A stretch of DNA of 64,000 bases from an uncultured Litoreibacter sp. (GCF_947487515.1 NZ_CANKWO010000004.1:186001-250000); one strand, 5' to 3'. Counted from the first letter of the stretch, positions 1 to 10,320 are shown. Translations and numbers: made by a program. The notes: generated by a model not told the origin, from the sequence alone.

Positions 1-1460
1 AGATCGTTGATCTCGGAGTTAGAATGCAGCTTGCTTGACGCCGCGCCCAATACGTTGAGGATTTTCCCCTTCAAGGGCAAAAGCGCTTGGTTCACGCGGT
101 TGCGCGCGCCCTTGGCGGAGCCACCGGCCGAGTCGCCCTCCACGATGAACAGCTCGGTTCCTTCGCGATTTTTGGAGGTGCAATCCGTCAGTTTTCCAGG
201 CAAGCGCAACTTTTTGGTCGCGGATTTGCGGGAGGTCTCTTTTTCTTGCTTGCGGCGCAGACGTTCCTCGGCGCGCAACACAAGGAAATCGAGGATGGCG
301 CCTGCGGATTTCGTATCCGCCGCCAGCCAGTTATCGAAGTGGTCGCGCACAGCGCCTTCGGTCATTTTTGCGGCCGCTTCGGTAGAGAGGCGGTCCTTGG
401 TTTGCCCGACGAAAGCGGGCTCGGCGATAAAGCAAGAGACCAGCGCACAGCCGCCCGACATCAGGTCGTCACGGGTGATTTGGCCCGCCTTTTTGTTGTT
501 GGTCAGCTCGCCATACGCCTTGATACCCTTCAGGATCGCGGCCCAGAAGCCGGTGACATGGGTGCCGCCCTCAGGCGTGGGGACGGTGTTACAATAGCTT
601 TGGATGAAGCCGTCGCGCGCGGGCGTCCAGTTGATGGCCCATTCGACCTTGCCGGGTGCGCCGAATTTCTCATTGAAATCCACGGTTCCTGCGAAGGCTG
701 CATCGGCGTAGGTGGTTGATTTGCCCAAGGTTTCGGACAGGTAATCGGCCAAGCCACCCGGAAAGTGGAAAGTCGCGGTGGCGGGGGTTTCGCCGTCGTC
801 TATTTCGGTTTTCCAGCGAATTTCCACGCCCGAGAACAGATAGGCCTTGGAGCGGATGGATTTGAACAGGCGGGCGGGCTTGAAGCGGTGCTTGCCGAAG
901 ATTTCATCGTCAGCGTGGAAGGTGACCGTGGTGCCGCGACGGTTTTGAGTTTGTCCGACCTTTTCCACGGGGCCCAAGGGGATGCCGCGCGAAAAACGTT
1001 GCTCGAACAGCTCTTTGTTGCGGGCGACTTGCACGACCATGCTGTCGCTGAGCGCGTTGACCACCGAGGCCCCAACCCCGTGCAGACCGCCGGACGTCTG
1101 GTAGGCCTTACCAGAGAATTTACCACCCGCGTGCAAGGTACATAGAATGACCTCCAGCGCAGATTTGTCAGGGAACTTGGGGTGCGGATCAATCGGAATA
1201 CCGCGCCCGTTGTCAGAGATGGTGATGGAGTAATCGGCGTTCAGCGTCACCTCGATGCGATTGGCGTGACCGGCGACGGCCTCGTCCATAGAGTTATCCA
1301 GAACCTCGGCCACCAAATGGTGCAGCGCGCGCTCGTCCGTGCCGCCGATATACATGCCGGGGCGTTTGCGTACGGGCTCCAGCCCTTCGAGAACCTCAAT
1401 GGAGGAGGCGTTGTAGTCGTCTTGGCCCTGACTAAGAAGGTCGCTCATACCGCTGCTCAT
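1..1460 (-). CDS. parE: DNA topoisomerase IV subunit B, C-terminal part beyond window
   Basis: ATPase subunit of topoisomerase IV, which decatenates sister chromosomes together with ParC. 486 complete codons are visible; the family is about 650 aa, so roughly the last quarter lies beyond the left edge. The GHKL ATPase is clear: N-box EVLDNSMDEA (residues 52-61), DNGRGIP (about 80) and GLHGVGASVVNALS. The Toprim metal motif EGDSAGGS begins at residue 443. The N-terminal wording SIEVLEGLEPVRKRPGMYIGG and the single ALHHLVAEV segment fit alphaproteobacterial ParE better than GyrB. A second in-frame ATG lies four codons downstream (1448), so the exact start is uncertain. GyrB is the main alternative and is judged unlikely. 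Confidence 0.93.
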   Translation of the reverse strand, partial: MSSGMSDLLSQGQDDYNASSIEVLEGLEPVRKRPGMYIGGTDERALHHLVAEVLDNSMDEAVAGHANRIEVTLNADYSITISDNGRGIPIDPHPKFPDKSALEVILCTLHAGGKFSGKAYQTSGGLHGVGASVVNALSDSMVVQVARNKELFEQRFSRGIPLGPVEKVGQTQNRRGTTVTFHADDEIFGKHRFKPARLFKSIRSKAYLFSGVEIRWKTEIDDGETPATATFHFPGGLADYLSETLGKSTTYADAAFAGTVDFNEKFGAPGKVEWAINWTPARDGFIQSYCNTVPTPEGGTHVTGFWAAILKGIKAYGELTNNKKAGQITRDDLMSGGCALVSCFIAEPAFVGQTKDRLSTEAAAKMTEGAVRDHFDNWLAADTKSAGAILDFLVLRAEERLRRKQEKETSRKSATKKLRLPGKLTDCTSKNREGTELFIVEGDSAGGSAKGARNRVNQALLPLKGKILNVLGAASSKLHSNSEIND

Positions 1461-1785
1461 TTTTGTTGCTTGAAGGCGATTATGGCAGACGGCGCGAGGA
1501 GGGGGAAGGGGCGACGGCGCATCAGGTGAAGAGAGATACCCCCGCTTGACGCAACCGGCATCATCACCCCGCGGGACGCCTGATCAGATAGGGAGGGACA
1601 CATTTGAAAATAGGACCCAAAGAGCAAGCGAAAGCCACGCGTTGCTTGTGCGATCCTTGTTGTGACAAAGGGGCAGGGCGCTGGCAAGCGCCTCACCCCG
1701 CGGTAACGAGACCGAACACCCCACCGCCGCAAGCGATGCCGTTTCGGCCGCAGGTCAAGGTTACGGGAAAACGCGCTTTAAGGGC
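1461..1785. other. Intergenic region without a supported gene
   Basis: About 325 bases between parE and the pilin-like gene, both on the minus strand. It should hold the parE promoter and leader. A perfect 6-bp inverted repeat (GGCGCT...AGCGCC, 1677-1692) is visible, without a T-run on either side. Open frames here have no recognisable protein and no convincing ribosome binding site. Confidence 0.5.
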
Positions 1786-2061
1786 CTAGATGGCCGCGCA
1801 TTGGGCCTTCATGGTTTCCAAACGTTGAGAGTGAGACCCACCACCACTATCGGACCAAGCCGCGCTTTGGATGTCCAAGCAAGCGTCGATGTCCTCGGAC
1901 GCATTCCCGACACCAGGTCTGACGGCTGCGGTGACTGCAATGCCGATACCGGCGATAGCGGCTGTCAGGACCACCCAGTCAACCGTGACGGCACCTGATG
2001 TGTCGCGAAGAAAGCGGGCAAAGGTGGCGCGCGCTGTGATGCGGAGTTTAGCGTTGCTCAT
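1786..2061 (-). CDS. Flp-type pilin-like small membrane protein
   Basis: 91-aa protein with a positively charged N-terminus, then SGAVTVDWVVLTAAIAG and a hydrophobic helix of about 20 residues (positions 22-45), then a polar tail with two Cys. This layout matches Flp/TadA-system pilins of Rhodobacterales, where prepilin peptidase cuts just before the hydrophobic stretch; the usual glutamate near the mature N-terminus appears here as Asp. Start chosen at 2061 because GAGAGA lies about 10 bases upstream and the N-terminus then begins directly with the basic stretch; a longer frame to 2160 adds nothing family-like. No tad secretion genes are nearby, so it is an orphan pilin and its function is inferred only. 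Confidence 0.6.
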   Translation of the reverse strand: MSNAKLRITARATFARFLRDTSGAVTVDWVVLTAAIAGIGIAVTAAVRPGVGNASEDIDACLDIQSAAWSDSGGGSHSQRLETMKAQCAAI

Positions 2062-2234
2062 TTCTACATGTCTCTCGTTACTTACATTGGTTCGGGGGAT
2101 TGTAGCGCTACAATTGAAGCCGTGGCTGGGCGCAATAGGGGCAGGGTTGTGACATTTCATCCATCGCTATTTGTTTTGTTCACCCCCACGCAAAATGGTT
2201 TGCCCAAGCTGGGGCTTCCTCCTAAGGCTGGAGG

Positions 2235-3584
2235 ATGAACTTTGCCCAACATATTCGCGCCGTGCTTGTCCTAGGCCTGCCCTTGGTTGGGTCGCATTTG
2301 GCGCAGTTTTCTGTGCATGTGATCGATACGGTCATGTTGGGGTGGTATGACGTCACCGCCCTTGCCGCGAGTGTGTTGGCGACGTCGTTCTTCTTCGTCG
2401 TTTTCATCATGGGGGCGGGGTTTTCCTTTGCTGTGATGCCGATGGTGGCGGAGGCGGCGGCCTCTGACGACGGCACCCGTATTCGCAGGGTGACCCGCAT
2501 GGGGTTATGGCTGTCGGTGCTGTATTCCTTGGTGTTTTTGCCGCTTTTGGTTTGGTCTGCACCGGTTTTGCGGGCCTTGGGGCAAGATCCGGCCCTTGCG
2601 TTGATGGCGCAGGACTATTTGGCGATCGTGGGGGTGGGGTTGGTCCCGTCCTTGTTGGTGATGGTGATCAAAAGCTACTTGGCGGCGTTGGAGCGCACGG
2701 CAGTGGTTCTTTGGGTGACACTTTTGGCGCTGGTGGTGAATTCTGGACTGAACTACGCGCTTATCTTTGGGAACTTTGGCGCACCTGAAATGGGGCTGCG
2801 CGGGGCCGCCATTGCATCAGTGGTCGCGCAAACCCTGACGCTTTTGGTTTTGGCTCTCTATGTCGCGAAAAGCGCCGAGACACGTCAGCATGCCCTTTTT
2901 ACCCGCATTTGGCGCCCCGACCCCGAAGCCTTTCGCGAGGTCTTCCGATTGGGGTGGCCAATCGGGCTGACCAATCTGGCGGAAAGCGGCATGTTTTCGG
3001 CCTCGGCATTGATTATCGGGCTGATCGGCACCTTGCCACTGGCCGCGCATGGCATTGCGCTGCAGATCACCGCCGCGACCTTTATGATCCATGTCGGCCT
3101 GAGCCAAGCTGCAACCGTGCGCGCGGGGCGGGCATTAGGGCGGCGCGACTGGGCAGGGCTGGCGCTTGGCGCAAAGGCGATCATGGTGCTGTCCATGGGA
3201 GTGGTCCTTGTGACAACGGCAATGTTCCTCTCTATCCCAGAGGTGTTGATGACAGGCTTCTTGGGGCCAGATGACCCCGATCGCGGCGCGATTTTGGCAA
3301 TTGGGGCCAGTTTGCTGGCAGTTGCGGCCTTGTTCCAGCTGGTGGATGCGGGGCAGGTAATGGCCTTGGGCCTGTTGCGCGGGATGCAAGACACCCGTTG
3401 GCCGATGGTTGCGACCGCGCTCAGCTACTGGGGGCTTGGCATCCCCGCGAGCTATGTATTGGGCGTGACCTTGGGCTTTGGTGGCGTTGGGGTCTGGGTC
3501 GGGCTGGTGATTGGCTTGGTCTTTGCAAGTGCTGCGTTGTGGTGGCGCTACATGCGGGTGCTGAACAGCTTGCGCGCGGCCTAG
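2235..3584 (+). CDS. MATE family multidrug/metabolite exporter
   Basis: 449-aa integral membrane protein of the MatE (NorM/DinF) family, which exports cationic or drug-like compounds using Na+ or H+ gradients. About 12 hydrophobic helices are visible in two similar halves, each opening with the family-type segment: LGLPLVGSHLAQFSVHVIDT near residue 14 and GWPIGLTNLAESGMF near residue 240. Length is normal for the family. The start is preceded very closely by GGAGG (2229-2233). The gene runs alone on the plus strand and its stop overlaps the 3' end of the convergent next gene by four bases. The substrate cannot be told from sequence. Confidence 0.88.
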   Translation: MNFAQHIRAVLVLGLPLVGSHLAQFSVHVIDTVMLGWYDVTALAASVLATSFFFVVFIMGAGFSFAVMPMVAEAAASDDGTRIRRVTRMGLWLSVLYSLVFLPLLVWSAPVLRALGQDPALALMAQDYLAIVGVGLVPSLLVMVIKSYLAALERTAVVLWVTLLALVVNSGLNYALIFGNFGAPEMGLRGAAIASVVAQTLTLLVLALYVAKSAETRQHALFTRIWRPDPEAFREVFRLGWPIGLTNLAESGMFSASALIIGLIGTLPLAAHGIALQITAATFMIHVGLSQAATVRAGRALGRRDWAGLALGAKAIMVLSMGVVLVTTAMFLSIPEVLMTGFLGPDDPDRGAILAIGASLLAVAALFQLVDAGQVMALGLLRGMQDTRWPMVATALSYWGLGIPASYVLGVTLGFGGVGVWVGLVIGLVFASAALWWRYMRVLNSLRAA

Positions 3585-4573
3585 TCGTTTGGCTGGGTGG
3601 TTGTTTTCAACGGAACCCCCAGCTTCGAAGCCAGATCGGCCGCACAACGATCCAGCCCATCTATCGCGCCATCGATTGACGCAATCACCTGAGGATGATC
3701 CACGATGCCGTCACGGCAGGTCTTCGCGGTGTTGGCCGCCAGCTGCGCCTGCGCCCCGCCCCGTGCGGGGGTAAGCCGATCAAGCGTCAGAGACGTGATC
3801 TGACCCGCCAAAAAGACGTCAACAACGCCACTTGCGCGAACCATCAGCACATCGTTTTGTGGCGTAACTGCAATTCCTTGCGACAGGGGAGGCCGCGCCA
3901 AAGGCCAGTCGCGACTGTGTTTGGTTAGGGCTACGGCGGCGGGCGGCCTTTGGGATGCGTCGGGCAATGCCCAGAGGTTCACGGCCTGCGCGCAGATATC
4001 GGCCTCCCTTTGGCTCAATGAGGGGCGCCAGCCGGTCTCGATAGTGATAGAGGCCTCTTCCACCGTGTTTGGGAAACGCTCGTGGCGTTCATTGGGGCCA
4101 ATGTTGAGCCCTTTGTCCGGTGGAAAGACCGTGCAGCGAAGCCGCGCCAACCCGAAGCGCCACTCGCGCGCGACAGTATTGGAAACGCTGACTTCTGCGC
4201 CCTTGCCAAAAAGTCGGGATAACTCGGAGATGGATCGGGCGTAGTTCAGGCGATGATCGCCCAGTTTTTGCACGGCGCCACATAGGTAGAGAGGCGGGGC
4301 CTCCATATCGGATTGCGCTAAAACCTGTGCATGAAGCGCCACATCAAGGCTTGGGATGAAGGGACGGGTGGCGTTGGGGACGCATTGGTCCAACCCGTCG
4401 CACCAGCCGGACGCAGTGAGGTGCAGATTGGATACCCAGTCGCCAAGTGGATCGCGAAAGGGGATGCCACAGGCGTCAAGCTGGCTCCAAAGCGGGGCCT
4501 CTGGGGGCGCTGTGACTTCGGCAGGCTGGGGGGCGGCAGGCTGGGGGGCAGCAGACCTGAATGGCCAGATCAC
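3581..4573 (-). CDS. Conserved protein of unknown function
   Basis: 330-aa protein that I do not recognise. After a short basic start there is a Pro/Ala-rich linker with repeated PQPA (residues 8-20), encoded by a GC-rich imperfect repeat near 4510-4555, then a mixed globular region with several Cys (for example WCDGLDQC, YLCGAVQKL, CTVFPP). There is no clear signal peptide and only weak hydrophobic character. It overlaps the upstream gene by four bases (ATGA), so the two are translationally coupled, and it converges on the MATE gene with a four-base overlap of stops. Probably a lineage-specific Rhodobacterales protein; no function proposed. Confidence 0.72.
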   Translation of the reverse strand: MIWPFRSAAPQPAAPQPAEVTAPPEAPLWSQLDACGIPFRDPLGDWVSNLHLTASGWCDGLDQCVPNATRPFIPSLDVALHAQVLAQSDMEAPPLYLCGAVQKLGDHRLNYARSISELSRLFGKGAEVSVSNTVAREWRFGLARLRCTVFPPDKGLNIGPNERHERFPNTVEEASITIETGWRPSLSQREADICAQAVNLWALPDASQRPPAAVALTKHSRDWPLARPPLSQGIAVTPQNDVLMVRASGVVDVFLAGQITSLTLDRLTPARGGAQAQLAANTAKTCRDGIVDHPQVIASIDGAIDGLDRCAADLASKLGVPLKTTTQPND

Positions 4574-4977
4574 CCTCGGCCTTTCATCAACCTATCCGCC
4601 TTCTTGCGCACCAATACGGAGCGCAGGTCGTGCATCGCAAGCAGCAGTGCGTCAGTGACCTCGTCCAGCTGGTCCTCCTCGGCGCGGGTTTGGGCCCAAT
4701 GGGTGGTCAGGTTCAGGTAATCAATCGCGCGGTAGATGTCGTCAATGTCGCGGGTGGCCATTACGGCGACGCGCTCTTCCATCCAGTCCTGAATGACCTC
4801 AAGCTCTTCGGCGCTAAGCTCATGATCCCCATGCGGCTTGATTTGCCCATTGCGGATGTTGGCCATCGCGATTTCGTTCATCTCGATGCGGCGCTGGCGA
4901 TTTTCTGTATCCACCCGAAACACGGTGGCCCCGTTTTCACGGACTCTGAAGTAAAACTCTGGAAGCTCGGCTGACAT
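4570..4977 (-). CDS. Conserved protein of unknown function, small and acidic
   Basis: 135-aa soluble protein without recognised domain. The N-terminal part (FYFRVRENGATVFRVDTEN, residues 8-26) looks like a beta-strand pair; the rest is charged and mostly helical (ELSAEELEVIQDWMEERV; DQLDEVTDALLLAMHDL). It has no Cys motif, membrane segment or signal peptide. Its stop overlaps the start of the following gene by four bases, so the two form a small operon whose promoter should lie in the 132 bases between 4978 and 5109. The constant pairing suggests the two products may work together; that is inference. Confidence 0.75.
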   Translation of the reverse strand: MSAELPEFYFRVRENGATVFRVDTENRQRRIEMNEIAMANIRNGQIKPHGDHELSAEELEVIQDWMEERVAVMATRDIDDIYRAIDYLNLTTHWAQTRAEEDQLDEVTDALLLAMHDLRSVLVRKKADRLMKGRG

Positions 4978-5109
4978 TTGCTCGGTTTAACCCGTTATTA
5001 TTTGTATGTCATGGGACGCTATCACAGCAAACTCGGGTTCGGAATAATGTTTTTTCCTACCCTCTGGAAGGCCTCTGCTCGCTAGAATGGAGTGATTAAG
5101 CCGGAAATC

Positions 5110-6522
5110 CTATGAGGCCAATTGCGCCGCATAGCGTTGCCACTTATGCGCAGCCGTCGAGGAGACGGGTTTGCGCACGGCAACGGCACTTAACGTTTGA
5201 ACCGAGCGGGTGTTCTTTTCGGGATGCAAGCAAGCCGCATCCCAAGTTAACCCTGCTTTGTCTAAAAGGGCACGTGTGTTTGGCTCTGGTGCCTCGGTGA
5301 GTTGGTCAAAGTCCACGACATGAACCCGATCGGCGAGGCGTTCTTGCCAGAAGGACACGATATCGTCGAAACCCTGCTGATAATGGCGAATATCATCCAG
5401 ATTGTAGCTAAAGCTCTGCACTCCGGGTTGAAACACCTGACGCAACAAAGACAAAGCGTTCCCGTTTGGATTGCGGCGCACAACGATGAACTGCGCATTT
5501 GGAAGAGCCGCCGCCACCGCCCCCATATAGGACGCAGTTTGGATAGACTTATCCGTGACGCGCAGAGACTTTGGGTGTTTGGCGCTTACGGATGTGCAAT
5601 AGGCGTGGCCCAGCTTTGACATCTGTTTGGCGGATGCCGTCAGCCCGGCAGATCCCGCCGGATCGCCCATGATCTTGCGCATCAACGGGCCAAAGAGCGC
5701 CATTTCGCCGCCGCCTGTGACGTCGGGGTGGGTGGAAAGGATCTGCTCCACCAATGTGGTCCCCGAACGGGGCAGGCCGGTGACGAAGATCGGCGCGGCA
5801 CGCTGTGCGGTGGTGATCGGCGCGGCGGGAAGATCGCCGAGGGTTTGCTTGTAGCGCTCAAGCTGCTGCGTTCGTGCCTCTGGGTCATAGGGGGTCATCG
5901 CACGCATGGCGGCGTTGGCCCTGAGCAGGACCTCAAAGGAAGCAATAACGTCCCCGATGTCATCGAGTGCCTTAGAGATCGCGAAATCCATATGTGCCGC
6001 GGGAAAGCTTCCCTCTGGCATCGTTTGGCGCAAGTGCTGCATTTGATCCAACAAAGGATCACCATCCGAGAACCGGTGGAGCCCGCTGAGCAATCGATAC
6101 AGCTCCCCGTCTGCCGGCGTAAGGCTGATTGCCTCTTGCAGGTCACGCGTGGCGCCTTTGAAGTCGCCTAACGACTGAAGCATAACCGCACGTCGGGCGC
6201 GCAAAGGCGCAGGTGTTTCGCTTTTGGGGATGGCGTAAGACAGCGCGTCAACGGCCACGGCGCACTCCCCCGCAGCTTCGGCCACATCCGCATGAAACAG
6301 AGCCAGCTGCAGTGTGCCGGGGCTGTTCTTCAGCGCGGCCAAATCTGACATCGCCTCGTGATGACGACCCAAGGCGTGAAACAGCCGCGCGCGAAACAAC
6401 CTGAGGTTTTCATCGCGAGGATTTCCGACCATTGCATGGGTGGTTGATTTGACGGCTCCGGCAAGATTTCCAGCGGCAGCCTGTTTGCGTGCCTGAAGGA
6501 TATGTTGGTCAATGCGCCCCAT
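5110..6522 (-). CDS. TPR-repeat sulfotransferase family protein
   Basis: 470-aa protein with two parts. Residues 1-200 are helical TPR-like repeats (AGNLAGAVKSTTHAMVGNP; LGDFKGATRDLQEAISLTP). Residues about 235-450 are a sulfotransferase domain: the PAPS 5'-phosphosulfate loop is TGLPRSGTTLVEQIL near residue 245, and VVRRNPNGNALSLLRQVF fits the 3'-phosphate-binding region. Such proteins transfer sulfate from PAPS to an unknown acceptor, perhaps a polysaccharide or small molecule. There is no signal peptide. It is monocistronic, with its promoter in the AT-rich gap above 6523. A second sulfotransferase-like protein, with a degenerate loop, is encoded at 24649-25521. Confidence 0.85.
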   Translation of the reverse strand: MGRIDQHILQARKQAAAGNLAGAVKSTTHAMVGNPRDENLRLFRARLFHALGRHHEAMSDLAALKNSPGTLQLALFHADVAEAAGECAVAVDALSYAIPKSETPAPLRARRAVMLQSLGDFKGATRDLQEAISLTPADGELYRLLSGLHRFSDGDPLLDQMQHLRQTMPEGSFPAAHMDFAISKALDDIGDVIASFEVLLRANAAMRAMTPYDPEARTQQLERYKQTLGDLPAAPITTAQRAAPIFVTGLPRSGTTLVEQILSTHPDVTGGGEMALFGPLMRKIMGDPAGSAGLTASAKQMSKLGHAYCTSVSAKHPKSLRVTDKSIQTASYMGAVAAALPNAQFIVVRRNPNGNALSLLRQVFQPGVQSFSYNLDDIRHYQQGFDDIVSFWQERLADRVHVVDFDQLTEAPEPNTRALLDKAGLTWDAACLHPEKNTRSVQTLSAVAVRKPVSSTAAHKWQRYAAQLAS

Positions 6523-6835
6523 GTGGTCAGTCCAATACCTTACAGATGACCTGCGCCGAACAGCACAGGACGTTCACGCAACTCATTGAAGTTGCGTAGC
6601 TTTTAAAAATTATGTTTGGGCCCGCGCCAATAAAAGGGCGGGTCAAGCTGAACAAATTGTACTAATCTGTTCAGTTCAACATTGACGAGAAATATGGAGA
6701 ATGTCTTGCTCGTTTTTTGCACATCTGGTGTGCAGAAAATGCATAGCTACCCCATCCCCTTAAAAATAAGGAAGGTTGGGGTAATGTCCGAAATCCGTGA
6801 GGTTTTGGTGGGCGAATTACCGCCCACCAAAAGGG
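6523..6835. promoter_or_regulatory. AT-rich intergenic region with inverted repeat CTGAACA-N13-TGTTCAG
   Basis: This gap lies upstream of the TPR-sulfotransferase and downstream of the aminotransferase, both on the minus strand. It is clearly more AT-rich than its surroundings. A perfect 7-bp inverted repeat, 6648-6654 against 6668-6674, has centres two helical turns apart, as expected for a dimeric regulator. The aminotransferase terminator lies at its right end. No coding sequence is supported. Confidence 0.35.
6803..6832 (-). terminator. Rho-independent terminator of the aminotransferase gene
   Basis: Perfect 12-bp stem (TTTTGGTGGGCG / CGCCCACCAAAA) with a six-base loop, starting four bases after the aminotransferase stop. 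Read on the minus strand the GC-rich core is followed by AAAACC rather than a long T-run, the T-rich side being part of the stem, so termination could work in either direction. Confidence 0.65.
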
Positions 6836-8098
<1,263 letters not shown>

Positions 8099-8132
8099 TC
8101 AAGCGATAACGCCCCCGAGGCAGGAGTTCACA

Positions 8133-8525
8133 ATGAACGACGAAGATAGCTACTTTAGCAACGACAACGCAACTTTCGGAGACCGCGTCGCAGCGGCGCG
8201 CGATGCACAGGGGTTAAAACAAGAAGAACTGGCCAAAAAGCTGGGTGTGAAACTGAAAACTATCCGCGGTTGGGAAGACGATGTTGACGAACCACGCGCC
8301 AACAAATTGTCGATGATATCAGGGATATTGAACGTCTCCATGCGTTGGTTGCTGACGGGCGAGGGCGAAGGCCTTGGGGCTCCGGAAGGGGAGCTGGAGC
8401 TGACAGGCGACGTGAAAGACATTTTGCTGGAATTGCGCCGCACAAAGGCTGAATTTGGCCGGATGACCGACCATTTGGGGCGGCTGGAAAAGCGGCTTGG
8501 AAAATTGCTAAGGACACCGGAATGA
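8133..8525 (+). CDS. XRE-family helix-turn-helix regulator
   Basis: 130-aa DNA-binding protein. Residues 15-70 form a Cro/CI-type HTH (RVAAARDAQGLKQEELAKKL, then the recognition-helix segment TIRGWEDDVDEPRANKL and MRWLLTGEGEG). The C-terminal 45 residues are charged and helical (ILLELRRTKAEFGRMTDHLGRLEKRL), probably a coiled coil for dimerisation. The start at 8133 is set by AGGAG seven bases upstream. It overlaps sdhE by four bases, so the two are co-translated, and it is divergent from the aminotransferase, which it may control. Ligand and targets are unknown. Confidence 0.85.
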   Translation: MNDEDSYFSNDNATFGDRVAAARDAQGLKQEELAKKLGVKLKTIRGWEDDVDEPRANKLSMISGILNVSMRWLLTGEGEGLGAPEGELELTGDVKDILLELRRTKAEFGRMTDHLGRLEKRLGKLLRTPE

Positions 8526-8800
8526 ATGAGGTTGGCCCACAGAACGAGCCTCGTGAAACCAAGCTACGGCGGCTGAAAATGCGTTCAATGCGACGCGGAA
8601 TCAAGGAAATGGATATTATCCTTGGCGGTTTTGCCAAACATAAGCTGGACGAGCTGTCAGATGAGGATCTGGCGCTCTATGACGAGATGCTAAGCGAAAG
8701 CGATCATGACATGTATCAATGGGCGTCCGGCCAGTCGGAAGCGCCTGCAAAATTCTCGGGCTTGATGGCGCGCGCTGTCGCAGGGGCCAAAACCGTTTGA
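8522..8800 (+). CDS. sdhE: FAD assembly factor SdhE (succinate dehydrogenase assembly factor 2)
   Basis: 92-aa cytoplasmic protein of the SdhE/SDHAF2 (formerly DUF339) family, which promotes covalent attachment of FAD to the succinate dehydrogenase flavoprotein. The signature RGxxE is present as RGIKE in RSMRRGIKEMDIILGGF (about residues 22-38), and the second conserved block LYDEMLSESDHDMYQWASG follows. Length is normal. It overlaps the XRE gene by four bases, so its expression is tied to that regulator. The sdh genes themselves are not in the window. Confidence 0.92.
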   Translation: MNEVGPQNEPRETKLRRLKMRSMRRGIKEMDIILGGFAKHKLDELSDEDLALYDEMLSESDHDMYQWASGQSEAPAKFSGLMARAVAGAKTV

Positions 8801-8894
8801 AACTGGTTTGTTGAAAACTTCGCCTCATTTAACCGTTTCTTGGTGATTCTCTCGTTATTTCCATTCTGCGAGCATTTGCAGACGGAGAAAATGA

Positions 8895-9392
8895 ATGAGC
8901 ATGCACAACCCAGTCGCCAGCCCTCAGGCGCGTGTTTTTATGGCGGGTTATCTTGAAAGCCTCGCGTTGGTCGAACGGCTTCACCGGCTGTTATTGGATG
9001 TGATCAAGGACGAATTCGAACGCTTGGGCATTTTGGATATCAACTCTGTGCAGGCTTTGCTGCTCTTCAATATCGGGGAGCATGAAGTGACGGCGGGAGA
9101 GTTGAAATCACGCGGTTACTATCAAGGGTCGAATGTCTCGTACAATCTTAAGAAACTGGTTGAGATGGGGTATATGCACCACCAGCGTTGCGAGATTGAT
9201 CGCCGTTCCGTGCGCGTTCGATTGACAGAACGCGGCCGCGAAGTCCGTAACCACGTATCGGTGCTATTTGAACGCCACGCTGTCGGCTTGGAAGAAAAAG
9301 GTATTTTGGGCAATGAAGGGATTGATACGATCAACCATTCCTTGCACCGAATGGAGCGATACTGGTCCGATCAAATCCGGTACATCTACTAG
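8895..9392 (+). CDS. ldtR: MarR-family winged-helix regulator, LdtR-like
   Basis: 165-aa MarR protein. It closely resembles the rhizobial/Liberibacter LdtR group, whose members control an L,D-transpeptidase and osmotic tolerance: LVERLHRLLLDVIKDEFERL (residues 26-45), INSVQALLLFNIG, then the winged helix with ELKSRGYYQGSNVSYNLKKL and the wing RRSVRVRLTERGREV. This identification is from recalled family wording, not a search. It is monocistronic after a 94-base gap. Its stop lies six bases before the convergent ccmD stop. No L,D-transpeptidase gene is visible in the window, so the target is elsewhere. Confidence 0.85.
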   Translation: MSMHNPVASPQARVFMAGYLESLALVERLHRLLLDVIKDEFERLGILDINSVQALLLFNIGEHEVTAGELKSRGYYQGSNVSYNLKKLVEMGYMHHQRCEIDRRSVRVRLTERGREVRNHVSVLFERHAVGLEEKGILGNEGIDTINHSLHRMERYWSDQIRYIY

Positions 9393-9398
9393 ATGGCG

Positions 9399-9560
9399 TC
9401 ATCCAGCTTTCGCAGCATTGCGGCGTGCCTCAACCTCGGCGAGGCGGGCGCGGGCTTTGCGCGATTGCCAGACGGACAGCACCACAAGCCCGATAAGGAG
9501 TGTGATGGAGGCCACATAGGCGGACAAGACTGTGTCGGCGTATTTTCCAAGATCAGGCAT
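9399..9560 (-). CDS. ccmD: Heme exporter protein CcmD
   Basis: 53-aa single-pass membrane protein, too short for most gene callers. It starts MPDLGKYADTVLSAYVAS, has one hydrophobic helix (about residues 13-31, ITLLIGLVVLSVW), then a basic tail with QSRKARARLAEVEARR. This is the CcmD layout: the protein helps release heme-loaded CcmE from the CcmABC complex during c-type cytochrome maturation. It follows ccmC by 31 bases and is the last visible ccm gene. Usually ccmG/dsbE follows, but here a convergent regulator sits six bases away. Confidence 0.87.
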   Translation of the reverse strand: MPDLGKYADTVLSAYVASITLLIGLVVLSVWQSRKARARLAEVEARRNAAKAG

Positions 9561-9591
9561 CAAAAATCCTTTGGTCGCGACGGGGAGCAGG

Positions 9592-10320
9592 TCAACTTAA
9601 CCGCTCACGAGAAATGAGAGCATTGGTTCGGCGGCTGCGAATTTCGGTACTGGTGCGCAGCAACACAAGTGCCACAAACAACAAAACGAAACCGGCGATA
9701 CAGACAAGAAGCGGTAGATAGAACACATCCGCGACATTTTCTTCCTTATCCAGCGACAGCGAAGCGCCCTGATGAAGGCCTTGGTTCCAGAAGTTCACCG
9801 CATAGCGTGAGAGAAGAGCAAAGACGGATCCAACGAGGCATAAAACCGACGTGAGATCGGCAGCCGTATCTGGATTCTCGATCGCAGCCCAAAGTGCCAT
9901 ATAACCAAGGTAGAAGAGGAACAGGATCAAAAACGATGTCAGGCGCGGGTCCCACGCCCAATAGGTGCCCCACATGGGTTGCCCCCAAATAGCACCGGTG
10001 ATCAGTGCGATAAGTGTCATCGTGATCCCAATCGGTGCGGCGGCCTTAGCGGCAAGGGCCGACACATGGTGACGGCGCACGAGCCAGATCAGGGAGGTCA
10101 CCAGCATCATCAGCCATGCATTGATGGCCATAAGCGCGCTGGGCACATGAAGATAGATGATCTTCACCGTGGAGCCTTGGCGATAATCGTCAGGCGTAAA
10201 GAAAAACCCCCAAACCAGCCCGATCAACAGGCAGGCAAGGGACAAAACAGACACCACCGGCAACACCTTGCCGGACGTCTGCATAAAGCGGGTTGGATTT
10301 GCGTATTCCCAGAGTGACAT
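9592..10320 (-). CDS. ccmC: Heme exporter protein CcmC
   Basis: 242-aa inner-membrane protein of the heme-handling CcmC/CcmF/CcsA family. It presents heme to CcmE in the periplasm during System I cytochrome c maturation. Six hydrophobic helices are visible. The tryptophan-rich WWD-type motif is WGTYWAWDPRLTS near residue 120, and flanking heme-ligand histidines occur in YLHVPSAL (near 58) and in NQGLHQGASL (near 185). It is transcribed after ccmA and ccmB, with an 80-base spacer upstream and ccmD immediately downstream. Confidence 0.95.
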   Translation of the reverse strand: MSLWEYANPTRFMQTSGKVLPVVSVLSLACLLIGLVWGFFFTPDDYRQGSTVKIIYLHVPSALMAINAWLMMLVTSLIWLVRRHHVSALAAKAAAPIGITMTLIALITGAIWGQPMWGTYWAWDPRLTSFLILFLFYLGYMALWAAIENPDTAADLTSVLCLVGSVFALLSRYAVNFWNQGLHQGASLSLDKEENVADVFYLPLLVCIAGFVLLFVALVLLRTSTEIRSRRTNALISRERLS